In this document: positions 55,075 to 63,459 of the stretch, in pieces | Numbering within the stretch: position 1 is the stretch's first letter | Layout: the number at the start of each line of letters is the position of its first letter | Assembly: GCA_025210455.1 (NCBI GenBank) | Contig: JAOARQ010000042.1 | Location: 1 to 64,000, forward strand | Direction of reading: 5' to 3' | Length of the DNA stretch: 64,000 nt | From: Pelagimonas sp. | GTDB taxonomy: Bacteria > Pseudomonadota > Alphaproteobacteria > Rhodobacterales > Rhodobacteraceae | Program-made: the position numbers and the translations under genes | Notes under the pieces: generated by a model | The model's database searches: none | Told to the model about the DNA's origin: nothing | What the model saw: only the letters and a program-made list of their open reading frames with translations

Positions 55075-55529
55075 CACGGCCTCTGGTACTTGATAAAGGG
55101 GGTGACGACGCCGACGCGATCATACAAAACACGAGCGGTATCGTTGAAATCTTGAGTAAGCCAGTACACAGATGGCGCGCCCTGCGCGTCGGCGGCCGCA
55201 TAGACCGCTTCGATCAAAGCGAGACCCACACCTTTGCCACGCATGTCTGGCAGCGCATAGAGATCCTGCAGATAGCAGACCTCTTCCACTTTCCAGCCAT
55301 GGCGATGAAACAGGTAATGCGTCAGACCCACAACTTTCCCGTCGACTTCGGCCACAAGGCCGTTGAAGTCGCGCGGGTCATTGCCCAAAAGGCGATCGAA
55401 GGTCGAGGTATAGATGGCGTCAGGCAAAGTGGTTTCGTAGAAGGCCAAATAGTCCTTCCACAACCGACGCCATACCATTTCATCCTCGGCACGCAAAGCG
55501 CGCACGATCGGAGTCAAACTTTGGGACAC
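55074..55529 (-). CDS. GNAT family N-acetyltransferase
   Basis: A 151-residue enzyme. The acetyl-CoA-binding motif A is in YLQDLYALPDMRGKGVGLALIEAVYAAA (RGKGVG pyrophosphate loop), preceded by VGLTHYLFHRHGWKVEEVC. Substrate unknown. It is first in the operon GNAT-DUF2927-small membrane protein, with the stop and next start sharing bases. No signal peptide, so it is cytosolic, unlike its lipoprotein partner. Confidence 0.88.
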   Translation of the reverse strand: MSQSLTPIVRALRAEDEMVWRRLWKDYLAFYETTLPDAIYTSTFDRLLGNDPRDFNGLVAEVDGKVVGLTHYLFHRHGWKVEEVCYLQDLYALPDMRGKGVGLALIEAVYAAADAQGAPSVYWLTQDFNDTARVLYDRVGVVTPFIKYQRP

Positions 55530-55895
55530 TTTAGAAGCCTGCCTGCTCGTTGTTTACTCAGATGATCAAGTCATCCGATGTTTTTCTGTCCTCTGTGCGA
55601 TCACTATAGGGCAAAAAAAAGATTTCTGAACATAGACTTGATAAAGACAGGCGGTTTTTTTCCACCCGTTTCGCCTGAATGTTAATAGCTTAATGAAAAC
55701 AAAAGGTTAATATGTGCAGTCCTGCAACAAGGCGGTGTGGTGCTGGGGCATTAATCAGTTGGTAACCATTGCGGCAGAGGCGGTGTTTTGTGTCAGAACC
55801 AAGGCGCCGGGCCGTGGCGCGGGGGGCAAAACCGGTTTTGCAAAAGAAAAGGGGCGCTGTGATCTGCGCCCCAAAATCCAAGTGTTGCGAAAGGT
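55530..55895 (-). other. Gene-free AT-rich spacer between moxR and the GNAT operon
   Basis: 366 bases. It contains the moxR terminator at its right end and an AT-rich stretch (55600-55720) that probably holds the GNAT operon promoter, although no clear -35/-10 pair can be fixed. A short plus-strand frame here has no support. Confidence 0.5.
55841..55872 (-). terminator. Terminator of moxR
   Basis: GGGGCGC (55851-55857) pairs with GCGCCCC (55866-55872); plus-strand CAAAAGAAAA on the left reads as a T tract in the minus transcript. It ends the moxR message, making the GNAT operon separately transcribed. Confidence 0.85.
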
Positions 55896-56735
55896 TTACC
55901 TGTCACGTCGTGCCATAAAGGCCAGACGCTCAAACAGATGCACATCCTGTTCGTTCTTCAAAAGCGCCCCATGCAAGCGGGGCAGGGCATTCTTGCCGTC
56001 TTTCTTCAGATCCTCCGCATCCAGATCTTCCGCCAGCAGCAGCTTGAGCCAGTCGATCACCTCGGAGGTCGACGGCTTCTTTTTCAATCCGGGCTGTTCG
56101 CGAATCTCATAGAACTGGGTCAGTGCCGCTGTCAGCAGGTTGCCTTTGATGCCGGGGTGGTGCAATTCGACAATTTTGCGCAGCGTGTCGTGATCGGGGA
56201 ACTTGATATAGTGAAAGAAGCAGCGGCGCAGGAAGGCGTCGGGCAGCTCTTTTTCATTGTTCGACGTGATGATCACAATCGGGCGCACCTTGGCCTGAAC
56301 GGTTTCGCCGGTCTCGTAGACGTGGAACTCCATCTTGTCCAATTCCTGCAACAGATCGTTGGGGAATTCGATGTCGGCCTTGTCGATTTCGTCAATCAGC
56401 AAAACCACTTTTTCACCCGCTTCAAACGCCTGCCAGAGCTTGCCTTTGCGGATGTAGTTTTTCACGTCATTGACGCGTTCGTCGCCCAGCTGGCTGTCGC
56501 GCAGTCGCGACACCGCATCATATTCGTACAGACCCTGCTGCGCCTTGGTGGTGGATTTGATGTTCCATTCGATCATCGGCAGGCCAAGCGACTTGGCTAC
56601 CTGTTTGGCCAGTTCGGTTTTGCCTGTGCCGGGTTCCCCTTTGACCAGAAGCGGACGTTCCAGTGCCACCGCGGCATTCACAGCCATGGTCAGATCGTCA
56701 GTTGCCACATAGCTGTCAGTTCCCTGAAAACGCAT
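55896..56735 (-). CDS. MoxR family AAA+ ATPase, CoxD-like
   Basis: A 279-residue AAA+ protein. Walker A GEPGTGKTELA, Walker B VVLLIDEIDKAD, sensor 1 PIVIITSNNEKELPDAFLRR and a C-terminal lid. The sequence follows the CoxD branch of MoxR, whose members act with a VWA (CoxE) partner as a metal-centre chaperone. The ribosome site is AGGAGGA. The VWA partner lies downstream on the same strand, after the GNAT-DUF2927 operon. Confidence 0.93.
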   Translation of the reverse strand: MRFQGTDSYVATDDLTMAVNAAVALERPLLVKGEPGTGKTELAKQVAKSLGLPMIEWNIKSTTKAQQGLYEYDAVSRLRDSQLGDERVNDVKNYIRKGKLWQAFEAGEKVVLLIDEIDKADIEFPNDLLQELDKMEFHVYETGETVQAKVRPIVIITSNNEKELPDAFLRRCFFHYIKFPDHDTLRKIVELHHPGIKGNLLTAALTQFYEIREQPGLKKKPSTSEVIDWLKLLLAEDLDAEDLKKDGKNALPRLHGALLKNEQDVHLFERLAFMARRDR

Positions 56736-57098
56736 TCATTCCTCCTAAGCCTGTTCCTTAAGCGCAGTAGTCCGCTGGGGCAGGCTTTGCAAGCGGGGCC
56801 GTTGCGTCCTGAATGGGAGGAGAAAGGGAGTAGTGCAGATCAAAACGTCAAGAAAAGCTCACCCTGAAACCCATTTTTGTTTTGACCGGCTGTTTCAATT
56901 TGTTGCTGGGAATTGATTTTCAGCGCAAGGATATTTGCCGCAATTTCAAGAGATCACGGTTTCCCCGCACGACGTTGCGCCATTCGCTGTTTGGCTAGTG
57001 ACAAGCCTTAAGACATGCGTTAGATGCTGCCGCAGGGGGGCCATTGTCTTTTAGGAAAAACAGATATGACAGATATTGGCGGAGACAGGGGAGATAAG
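56736..57098 (+). other. Gene-free divergent region between moxR and dksA
   Basis: 363 bases. Contains the moxR ribosome site at its left end and the leader of dksA at its right. No structural RNA or convincing promoter boxes were recognised. AT-rich tracts at 56870-56960 are the likely place for promoters. Confidence 0.5.
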
Positions 57099-57521
57099 AT
57101 GAAAGCTGAGTCCTTCCTTCCCGACGATTATCGTCCGGCAGAAGACGAGCCTTTCATGAATGACCGACAGCTTGAGTATTTCCGACGCAAGCTTTTGGCA
57201 TGGAAGGCCGACATTCTCGCGGACAGCCGCGATACCATCGAAACGCTGCAGGAAGGCACCCGGAACATTCCGGATGTGACCGACCGTGCCAGCGAAGAAA
57301 CCGACCGGGCGCTGGAACTGCGCACACGTGATCGTCAGCGCAAGCTGGTCGCCAAGATCGACTCGGCTCTGCGCCGCATCGACGAAGGTGAATATGGCTA
57401 TTGTGATGTGACCGGCGATCCAATCAGCCTTAAACGGCTGGATGCACGTCCCATCGCCACCATGAGCCTTGAGGCACAAGAACGCCACGAGCGCCGGGAA
57501 AAAGTGCACCGCGACGATTGA
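57099..57521 (+). CDS. dksA: RNA polymerase-binding protein DksA, one-cysteine type
   Basis: A 140-residue transcription factor that enters the RNA polymerase secondary channel and acts with ppGpp. Start at 57099 has AGGGGAGATAAG before it; an ATG at 57066 is weaker. Coiled-coil at about 20-100 has LQEGTRNIPDVTDRASEETD, with the DxxDxA-like tip. The globular domain GEYGYCDVTGDPISLKRLDARP keeps only one of the four zinc cysteines. DksA homologues lacking cysteines still function in Rhodobacter and Pseudomonas. Confidence 0.92.
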   Translation: MKAESFLPDDYRPAEDEPFMNDRQLEYFRRKLLAWKADILADSRDTIETLQEGTRNIPDVTDRASEETDRALELRTRDRQRKLVAKIDSALRRIDEGEYGYCDVTGDPISLKRLDARPIATMSLEAQERHERREKVHRDD

Positions 57522-57540
57522 TTGCGGATGACATTTGAAA

Positions 57541-57568
57541 CAAACGCCGGGGTTTTCCCCGGCGTTTG
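57541..57568 (+). terminator. Strong hairpin after dksA
   Basis: A perfect 12-bp stem (57541-57552 with 57557-57568) with a TTTT loop, 20 bases after dksA. There is no real T-run, so termination may be partial; it may also act in the reverse direction. Confidence 0.65.
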
Positions 57569-57598
57569 TGTATCGGCAACGCGGATTGCGGGGGAAAG

Positions 57599-58774
57599 AT
57601 GTCTCTGGACGGCAAAAAGATCGCCATCATCGGGGGTGGCATTGGCGGGTTGACCGCCGCGCTGACCCTGCAGGCCAAAGGCGCCAATGTGCGTGTGCTG
57701 GAACAGGCGGAAGAAATCAAAGAGGTCGGCGCAGGCATTCAGGTCAGCCCCAACGGGCTGCGCGTGTTGGAGGCCCTGGGGCTAGGGCCGGAATTCGCAG
57801 CCTCTTCGTTGCAAGGGCAGGCGGTGTCGCTGCGCGATTATGCCCGTGGTCGGGAAGTGCTGCGGCTGGATCTGAAGCGCCTGCCGCAATCGCAAAGCTA
57901 TCGTTTTGTGCATCGTGCGGATCTGATTGAGCTGCTGGCCAAAGCTGTGCGCGACCGGGGCATTCCCATTCGCCTGTTGCAGCGCGCGGTCTCGGCGACC
58001 GAGGGCGCTCCGGCGCGGGTGGATCTATGTACTCAGGATGCGGTGACGGCGGATCTGATCGTCGGTGCCGATGGGCTGCATTCAGTTGTGCGACCGGCGC
58101 TGAACGCGGGGGGGGATCCCTTCTTTACCGGACAGGTGGCCTGGCGCGCCGTGGTGCCCAATAGCATGAACCATCCGGCTGAGGCGCGGGTCCATATGGG
58201 GCCGGGCCGCCATATGGTGACCTATCCGCTGCGCGGCGGGGCTCTGGTCAATATGGTCGCCGTGGAAGAGCGCCGTGATTGGGCACCCGAAGGCTGGGCG
58301 CATCAGGATGACCCGCAGAATCTGCGCCGCGCTTTTTCACAGTTCGGCGGCATTGTGCCCCAGATCCTTGAACAGGTCGAGGCGCCGGGTCTTTGGGGGC
58401 TGTTCCGCCATCCGGTTGCACAATGCTGGCACGGGCGCGGGCTGGCGCTGCTGGGCGATGCAGCCCATCCGACACTGCCTTTTCTGGCGCAGGGCGCGAA
58501 CATGGCGCTGGAAGATGCCTGGGTGCTGGCGGATGCGCTGGCCCGTGCGGATGATCTGGAGGCAGGGCTGACGCAATATCAGGCCCGCCGCCGCGACCGG
58601 GTGTGCCGGGTGATCGACACGGCAACCGGCAACGCCTGGAAATATCACCTGCGTCAGCCGCTATTTCGCAAGATGGCCCATCTGGGGCTGGGTATCGCCG
58701 GGCGCATGGCCCCCGGCAAGATGCTGCACCAGTTTGACTGGCTCTATGCCCATGATGTGACACAGGCCCCCTGA
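57599..58774 (+). CDS. FAD-dependent aromatic monooxygenase family protein
   Basis: A 391-residue flavoprotein of the salicylate hydroxylase/UbiH type. FAD-binding IAIIGGGIGGLTAALTL at the start, RADLIELLA, LIVGADGLHSVVR, and the GDAAHPTLPFLAQGANMALEDA motif. Start at 57599 follows GGGGAAAG. The substrate is unknown; 3-hydroxybenzoate, salicylate and urate-like compounds are handled by relatives. It precedes xdhC by 99 bases, with a hairpin in the gap, so co-transcription is uncertain. Confidence 0.88.
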   Translation: MSLDGKKIAIIGGGIGGLTAALTLQAKGANVRVLEQAEEIKEVGAGIQVSPNGLRVLEALGLGPEFAASSLQGQAVSLRDYARGREVLRLDLKRLPQSQSYRFVHRADLIELLAKAVRDRGIPIRLLQRAVSATEGAPARVDLCTQDAVTADLIVGADGLHSVVRPALNAGGDPFFTGQVAWRAVVPNSMNHPAEARVHMGPGRHMVTYPLRGGALVNMVAVEERRDWAPEGWAHQDDPQNLRRAFSQFGGIVPQILEQVEAPGLWGLFRHPVAQCWHGRGLALLGDAAHPTLPFLAQGANMALEDAWVLADALARADDLEAGLTQYQARRRDRVCRVIDTATGNAWKYHLRQPLFRKMAHLGLGIAGRMAPGKMLHQFDWLYAHDVTQAP

Positions 58775-58873
58775 TCTTTGCAAATCGGCCTCCTTCCAAA
58801 CTTGCCCCCTCCGAAAGAAGGGGGAGACTCTGGCCAAAGAACCCCCTAGCTTGCCTTGAAAAGGGGGGCTTTG

Positions 58874-59857
58874 ATGGCGCATCACGGCACAACAGATTTC
58901 AACAATATCCCAGAGCAGGCGCTGGCATGGCACCGCGCGGGCACCGGCGCGGTGCTGGCAACGGTGATCGAAACCTGGGGCTCGGCGCCGCGTCGGGTGG
59001 GCAGCCAGCTGGTGGTGTCGGGGCAGGGCGCTATTCAGGGGTCGGTCTCGGGTGGCTGTGTCGAAGGGGCCGTGATCGTCGAAGCGCTTGAGGCATTGGA
59101 AACTGGCCAACCGCGTGAGCTGGAATTCGGCGTGTCTGACGAAGATGCCTTTGCGGTGGGGCTGGCCTGCGGTGGCACGATCCGCGTTCTGCTGGAGCCG
59201 GTCGGCGCTGTTCTGCCCGAGGCCCTACTGGCCGATCTGGTTGACCTGCGCGCGCAGCGGGTGCCCGTGGCCTATGTGGTTGATCTGGACAGCGGTGCGC
59301 GCCATCTGACGCAATCGGGCCACGCAGATCGGTTTCGCATGGATCGCTCGGGCTTTGACCCCGACAGCCGCGTCTTTATCGCCATCCACAATCCGCCGCT
59401 GCGGCTGGTGGTTATTGGTGCCGTGCATATCACGCAGGCGCTTTTGCCCATGGCGCGGATTGCGGGCTATGATCCGGTGGTGATCGATCCGCGTGAAACC
59501 TTTGCCTCGGCAGAGCGGTTCCCGGGCGAAACCCTGCTGCATGACTGGCCGGATGAAGCTGTGGATCACGTGGGGCTGGATAGCCGCACCGCGCTGGTGC
59601 TGCTGACCCATGATCCCAAACTGGATGATCCGGCCCTGATGCGCGCGTTGAAATCTGACTGCTTTTATATCGGCGCTTTGGGCAGCACCCGCACCCATGC
59701 CAAACGGGTCACCCGCCTGCAAGAGGCGGGTTTTGACAGCGATCAGATCGCCCGCATCCACGGCCCCGTTGGGCTGGACATCGGGGCCTCTGGCCCGTCG
59801 GAAATCGCGGTGTCGATCCTGTCACAGATGACTCGGGTTCTGAGGAAAGGCGCATGA
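58874..59857 (+). CDS. XdhC/CoxI family molybdenum hydroxylase maturation protein
   Basis: A 327-residue protein. The N-terminal XdhC/CoxI domain has VLATVIETWGSAPRRVGSQ and QGSVSGGCVEGAVI; the C-terminal Rossmann-like domain has LRLVVIGAVHITQALLPMA and FYIGALGSTRTHAKR. XdhC proteins bind the molybdenum cofactor and help add the terminal sulphur for xanthine dehydrogenase/CO dehydrogenase family enzymes. The stop overlaps the next start by 4 bases (ATGA). The client could be the hydroxylase at 18-20 kb, which is inference. Confidence 0.92.
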   Translation: MAHHGTTDFNNIPEQALAWHRAGTGAVLATVIETWGSAPRRVGSQLVVSGQGAIQGSVSGGCVEGAVIVEALEALETGQPRELEFGVSDEDAFAVGLACGGTIRVLLEPVGAVLPEALLADLVDLRAQRVPVAYVVDLDSGARHLTQSGHADRFRMDRSGFDPDSRVFIAIHNPPLRLVVIGAVHITQALLPMARIAGYDPVVIDPRETFASAERFPGETLLHDWPDEAVDHVGLDSRTALVLLTHDPKLDDPALMRALKSDCFYIGALGSTRTHAKRVTRLQEAGFDSDQIARIHGPVGLDIGASGPSEIAVSILSQMTRVLRKGA

Positions 59858-60846
59858 AGTTCGGCCCGGTTCCTCTCTCTCAGGCGGCTGGGGCGATCCT
59901 TGCGCATTCCCTGACCCTGCCGGAAGGCCGTCTGCGCAAAGGTTGCGTGCTGGGTGATGCCGAGATCGCGCAGCTCGAACAGGCTGGATTCAGTGACGTG
60001 ATCGCTGCCCGGCTGGAACCCGGTGACATCGGCGAAGATGCCGCTGCCACCCGGCTGGCACAGGCACTGGTGCCCGATGCGGCGCGCGCGGGGCTGCACC
60101 TGGGGCAGGCGGCAACAGGTCGGGTGAACATCACCGCCACTACCCCCGGCGTGGTCGAAGTGCTGGCGGATCGCATTCATGCGCTGAATGCGGTTGACCC
60201 GATGATCACCGTCGCCACCGTGCCGGAATATCAGCGCACAGCCGCGCGCAGCATGGTCGCCACGGTCAAGATCATCTCATATGCCGTCTCCGAATCCGCG
60301 CTTGAGGCCGCCTGCCACGCCGGGCAATCTGCACTGCGCTTGCGCCCGGTGACCAAGGCAACCGCGCGTTTGATCCAGACGGTGATCAGCCCGGATGACA
60401 CCGGCGACAAAGGCCAGAAAGTCACTGCCGGGCGCCTGTCGCGCATGGGGGTGACGCTGGATGCGCCCTGCCTTGTGCCGCATCAGATTTCCGCCCTGAC
60501 CCATGCTATTCAGGACAGCCCACAGGATATCATTCTGATCCTCACCGGCTCGGCCACCTCTGATCCGCATGATGTCGCCCCCGAGGCGCTTCGACAGGCG
60601 GGCGGGCAGGTGACCCATTATGGCATGCCGGTTGATCCGGGCAATCTGCTGTTCTTTGGCAGCTATCAGGGCCGTCCGGTTCTTGGCCTGCCTGGCTGCG
60701 CGCGATCACCGGCACTGAACGGCGCAGATTGGGTGTTAGAGCGCATGTTATGTGACGTGCCCGTCACCCCGGCAGATATCGCCCGCATGGGGGTTGGGGG
60801 ATTGCTGAAAGAGATCCCTCTGAGGGGCCGCTTGCGCGAAGCTTGA
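59854..60846 (+). CDS. Molybdopterin-binding domain protein, MoeA/CoxL-associated type
   Basis: A 330-residue protein. The C-terminal half has a MoCF-biosynthesis fold (IILILTGSATSDPHDVAPEALRQAGG), with GSA-type binding loop, and ARSPALNGADWVLERML. The N-terminal half resembles the MoeA-like region (MKFGPVPLSQAAGAILAHSL). It is translationally coupled to xdhC, so the pair likely matures or loads molybdenum cofactor into a hydroxylase. No gene for such an enzyme lies within this cluster. Confidence 0.85.
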   Translation: MKFGPVPLSQAAGAILAHSLTLPEGRLRKGCVLGDAEIAQLEQAGFSDVIAARLEPGDIGEDAAATRLAQALVPDAARAGLHLGQAATGRVNITATTPGVVEVLADRIHALNAVDPMITVATVPEYQRTAARSMVATVKIISYAVSESALEAACHAGQSALRLRPVTKATARLIQTVISPDDTGDKGQKVTAGRLSRMGVTLDAPCLVPHQISALTHAIQDSPQDIILILTGSATSDPHDVAPEALRQAGGQVTHYGMPVDPGNLLFFGSYQGRPVLGLPGCARSPALNGADWVLERMLCDVPVTPADIARMGVGGLLKEIPLRGRLREA

Positions 60847-60910
60847 CCTCCCGCCACTGCTGAGGGCAGTCGCCATAGTGTTTGGTTCGGGGGCAGAGCG
60901 CACCCTGACC

Positions 60911-61504
60911 CTAGACGGGTTTGTCGGCGATCAGGTCAATCAAAGCGGATCGCCCGTGATGGCCTGTGCCTTCGCTGAGATGTTTCTCATAGCAGGCCAG
61001 ACGCAGAACCGTCAGATCCGAAAAGGCCGTGCGCAGCAGGTCTTCGGTATAGGTCATTTCGGGTAGCGGCGGGCCACCTGTGCCAAATTCGATCTGTTCA
61101 GGCGTATAGCCATGCAGCATCAGGCGGCCACCGGGGCGCAGCGCGCGCGGCAGATCCGACAGGATCTGTGTCTGCTGGGGTGGCCCGGCAAATTGGATGA
61201 AACAGGCCACCACCAGATCGAAAGGCTGATCCCAGTCCCAGCTTTCAGTATCGGCGATCTGCGCATTCAGGGACACGCCGCGCCTCTGCGCCAGCTTTTG
61301 CGCTTTGGCAACGGCATTCTCTGACGGATCAAAGCTGGTCACCTCGCAGCCCTGCTGAGCCAGCCAGACGCCATTTCGCCCCTCGCCATCCGCCACACAT
61401 AGCACCCTTGCGCCCTGTTCAATCAGACCGGCGTTATCCAGCAGAAACTGCGTTGGCTCGGTGCCATAGCGATAGTCTGGGGTGGCGTATGTCTCATTCC
61501 ACAT
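60911..61504 (-). CDS. Class I SAM-dependent methyltransferase
   Basis: A 197-residue Rossmann methyltransferase of the TehB/Methyltransf_25 type. The SAM loop is VLCVADGEGRNGVWLAQQG (ADGEGRN for DxGxGxN), followed by VTSFDPSENAV and FDLVVACFIQF. The start motif MWNETYATPDYRYGTEPTQFL is conserved in many proteobacteria. Substrate unknown; the tellurite or thiopurine label would be guesswork. Confidence 0.88.
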   Translation of the reverse strand: MWNETYATPDYRYGTEPTQFLLDNAGLIEQGARVLCVADGEGRNGVWLAQQGCEVTSFDPSENAVAKAQKLAQRRGVSLNAQIADTESWDWDQPFDLVVACFIQFAGPPQQTQILSDLPRALRPGGRLMLHGYTPEQIEFGTGGPPLPEMTYTEDLLRTAFSDLTVLRLACYEKHLSEGTGHHGRSALIDLIADKPV

Positions 61505-61520
61505 AACACATGACCTTGTG

Positions 61521-61553
61521 CCAAAAGAAAACCCGCCGGGATGCGGCGGGTTT
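61521..61553 (-). terminator. Terminator of infC
   Basis: AAACCCGCC (61529-61537) pairs with GGCGGGTTT (61545-61553); AAAAGAAA to the left reads TTTCTTTT in the minus transcript. It lies 8 bases past the infC stop. Confidence 0.88.
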
Positions 61554-61561
61554 GTCTGGGA

Positions 61562-62110
61562 TTACTTGGCAGGGGCTGGCCCGATCATCATGACCATCTG
61601 CCGCCCTTCCATCTTGGGCATGTTTTCGATCTTGCCGATCTCTTTGACGTCTTCCGCCACCCGTTCCAGCAATTCGCGGCCCAGCTGTTGGTGCGCCATT
61701 TCACGACCGCGGAAGCGCAGCGTGACTTTTACCTTGTCGCCGTTCTCAAGGAACTTGAAGACATTGCGCATCTTGACGTCATAGTCGTGCTTGTCCGTGC
61801 CGGGACGGAACTTGACCTCTTTGACTTCGATGGTCTTCTGCTTTTTACGGGCCTCGGATTCACGCTTTTGCTGTTCATACTTGAACTTGCCGTGATCCAT
61901 GATCTTGCAGACCGGAGGATTGGCGTTGGGCGAAATCTCAACCAGATCAAGACCGGCCTGTGCGGCCAGATCCATGGCGCGGGCAGGGGTGACAACACCA
62001 ACGTTTTCACCTTCGGCGCCGATCAGGCGGATTTCGGGGGCCCGGATGCGTTCATTGATGCGTGGGCCTGTGTCGCGCTGCGGGGGCGCGTTATGTGGAC
62101 GGCGGGCTAT
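61562..62110 (-). CDS. infC: Translation initiation factor IF-3, with AUA start codon
   Basis: A 182-residue factor. The frame upstream of the internal ATG at 61975 continues in RTX-free, IF-3 sequence: [16 protein letters not shown], then [21 protein letters not shown]. The first codon at 62108-62110 is ATA, preceded by AAGGAG with a 7-base gap. IF-3 genes usually start with rare codons (AUU in E. coli), which makes them self-regulated. ATG at 61975 would remove 45 conserved residues. C-domain motifs [26 protein letters not shown] and MAHQQLG are present. A strong terminator follows. Confidence 0.93.
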   Translation of the reverse strand: MARRPHNAPPQRDTGPRINERIRAPEIRLIGAEGENVGVVTPARAMDLAAQAGLDLVEISPNANPPVCKIMDHGKFKYEQQKRESEARKKQKTIEVKEVKFRPGTDKHDYDVKMRNVFKFLENGDKVKVTLRFRGREMAHQQLGRELLERVAEDVKEIGKIENMPKMEGRQMVMMIGPAPAK

Positions 62111-62315
62111 GGGTTTGCTCCTTATGCGGATTGCGTCAATGCGGCACGGTAAACTTGCCTGCGGTATGATTCAAGCGGGATTTCGCTGGAATCCCCGCCT
62201 ATGACGCCGCAGCGCAGCGTTTTCCCCCTTGTTGCGCGGGGCGCAACCCAGCACATCCTGTTTGCAGAACGCATGGGGCTTTCGTGCGTGGGAAAAACAA
62301 GGAAGGGAGCACATC

Positions 62316-63236
62316 ATGAAGAACGTGGGTGTAGCGGTTCTGGCCGTGCTAGCGGCCATTGGTGGATACCTATGGTACTCAAGTCAGCAAACCGGACAAG
62401 AGGCCGCGTCAGAGACCGGCACAACAGCAACGCAAGCGGCCCAAGAGGCCGCACAAGAGGCTTCACAGGCCGCCGCTGACGCGGTCGAAGCCGCCACAGA
62501 GGCCGCAACCGAAGAAGCCACCGCCGCAGCCGAGGCTGTGGAAGAAGCCGTACAAGAGGCGGCGCAGGCAGCAGGCGCGGCGGCAGAGGCGGCTGTAGAA
62601 GGCGCAACTGAGGCTGCAGGTACGGCAGCACAGGCTGCCCAGGATGCAGCTGCTGACGCCGTACAGGCCGCAGGTGATGCGGTGGGTGGTGTGACCGAAG
62701 AGGTGACAAATACGGCTGATGCAGCAATGGATGCCGCAACCGAGACCGCAACTCAGGCGGTTGACGGTGCCACCGAGGCGGCAAGCGCAGCGGTTGAGGC
62801 AGCACAGACCGCTGCGGGCGATGCGGCCTCAGCGGCCACAGACGCCGTCAACAATGCGCTTGGTTCTGCGGCTGATGCTCTGGGTGTGACAAACAACGCT
62901 GCCGAAGCCGCCGCTGCTGAAGCCGCTGCTGCTGAAGCTGCCGCTGCTGAAACCGCCGCTGCTGAAGCCGCTGCTGCTGAAGCCGCCGCTGCCGAAGCCG
63001 CTGCCGCCGAAGCCGCCGCTACCGAAGCTGCAGCCGCCGAAGCCGCAGGTTCGGACATTGCCAAGCTGCTGACCGTCGAAGGCTTTGATTATGATCAGCT
63101 GTCGACCTATATCGACGGTTCAGATCTGGGCCTTGTGGCCAAAACCGGTGCCAAGGCCCTGCTGGATCAGACAAAATCTAACCCGGGCGCTCTGCAGGCC
63201 GTGCTGGATCAGTTGAAAGGTCAGCTGAGTCTTTGA
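62316..63236 (+). CDS. Alanine-rich helical repeat protein with N-terminal anchor
   Basis: A 306-residue protein. Start at 62316 follows GGAAGGGA. Residues 4-21 form one hydrophobic helix (VGVAVLAVLAAIGGYLWY), either a signal anchor or uncleaved signal. Residues 25-205 are Ala/Glu/Thr/Gln-rich with 11-mer-like apolar spacing, then about 50 residues of perfect pentapeptides EAAAA (ten Glu at 5-residue intervals), then a conserved-looking globular tail of about 60 residues (SDIAKLLTVEGFDYDQLSTYIDG and onward). No enzyme motif. The helix may span the periplasm. Neighbours give no clue to function. Confidence 0.8.
   Translation: MKNVGVAVLAVLAAIGGYLWYSSQQTGQEAASETGTTATQAAQEAAQEASQAAADAVEAATEAATEEATAAAEAVEEAVQEAAQAAGAAAEAAVEGATEAAGTAAQAAQDAAADAVQAAGDAVGGVTEEVTNTADAAMDAATETATQAVDGATEAASAAVEAAQTAAGDAASAATDAVNNALGSAADALGVTNNAAEAAAAEAAAAEAAAAETAAAEAAAAEAAAAEAAAAEAAATEAAAAEAAGSDIAKLLTVEGFDYDQLSTYIDGSDLGLVAKTGAKALLDQTKSNPGALQAVLDQLKGQLSL
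62904..63041 (+). repeat. Tandem 15-bp repeat encoding EAAAA pentapeptides
   Basis: Ten GAA codons occur at exact 15-base intervals, separated by four GCN codons (one ACC/GCT variants). Synonymous GCT/GCC changes between units show the amino-acid pattern is kept while the DNA drifts. Length variation by slippage or recombination is plausible. Confidence 0.85.
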
Positions 63237-63260
63237 TCCGAGCCTAAGAAAACAGCACCA

Positions 63261-63292
63261 AAGCCGCCGCAGCCAGACTGTGGCGGCTTTTT
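63261..63292 (+). terminator. Terminator of the alanine-rich protein gene
   Basis: AAGCCGCC (63261-63268) pairs with GGCGGCTT (63282-63289), with inner CAG/CTG pairing, then TTTTTC. It lies 25 bases after the stop. Confidence 0.85.
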
Positions 63293-63459
63293 CATACTCG
63301 GGATCTTCCCCCGGCCCATTTGCGCTGCTAATCTCTGGCGCAGGCACTTGGGCGATGGCGTCGCCGGGGCTTTTCCCTGCCATATCACTCTCCTGTACGC
63401 CGGGACTTTCAATCGGGAGATTGAAGGCCCTGCCTCGTCTCCTTTGCCAGGAGTCTTTC

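Noticed and set aside
62904-63041. Regular 15-bp repeats considered as a CRISPR-like array
   Set aside because: There are no unique spacers; the repeats lie in frame in a protein and encode EAAAA units. The RTX repeats were rejected for the same reason.
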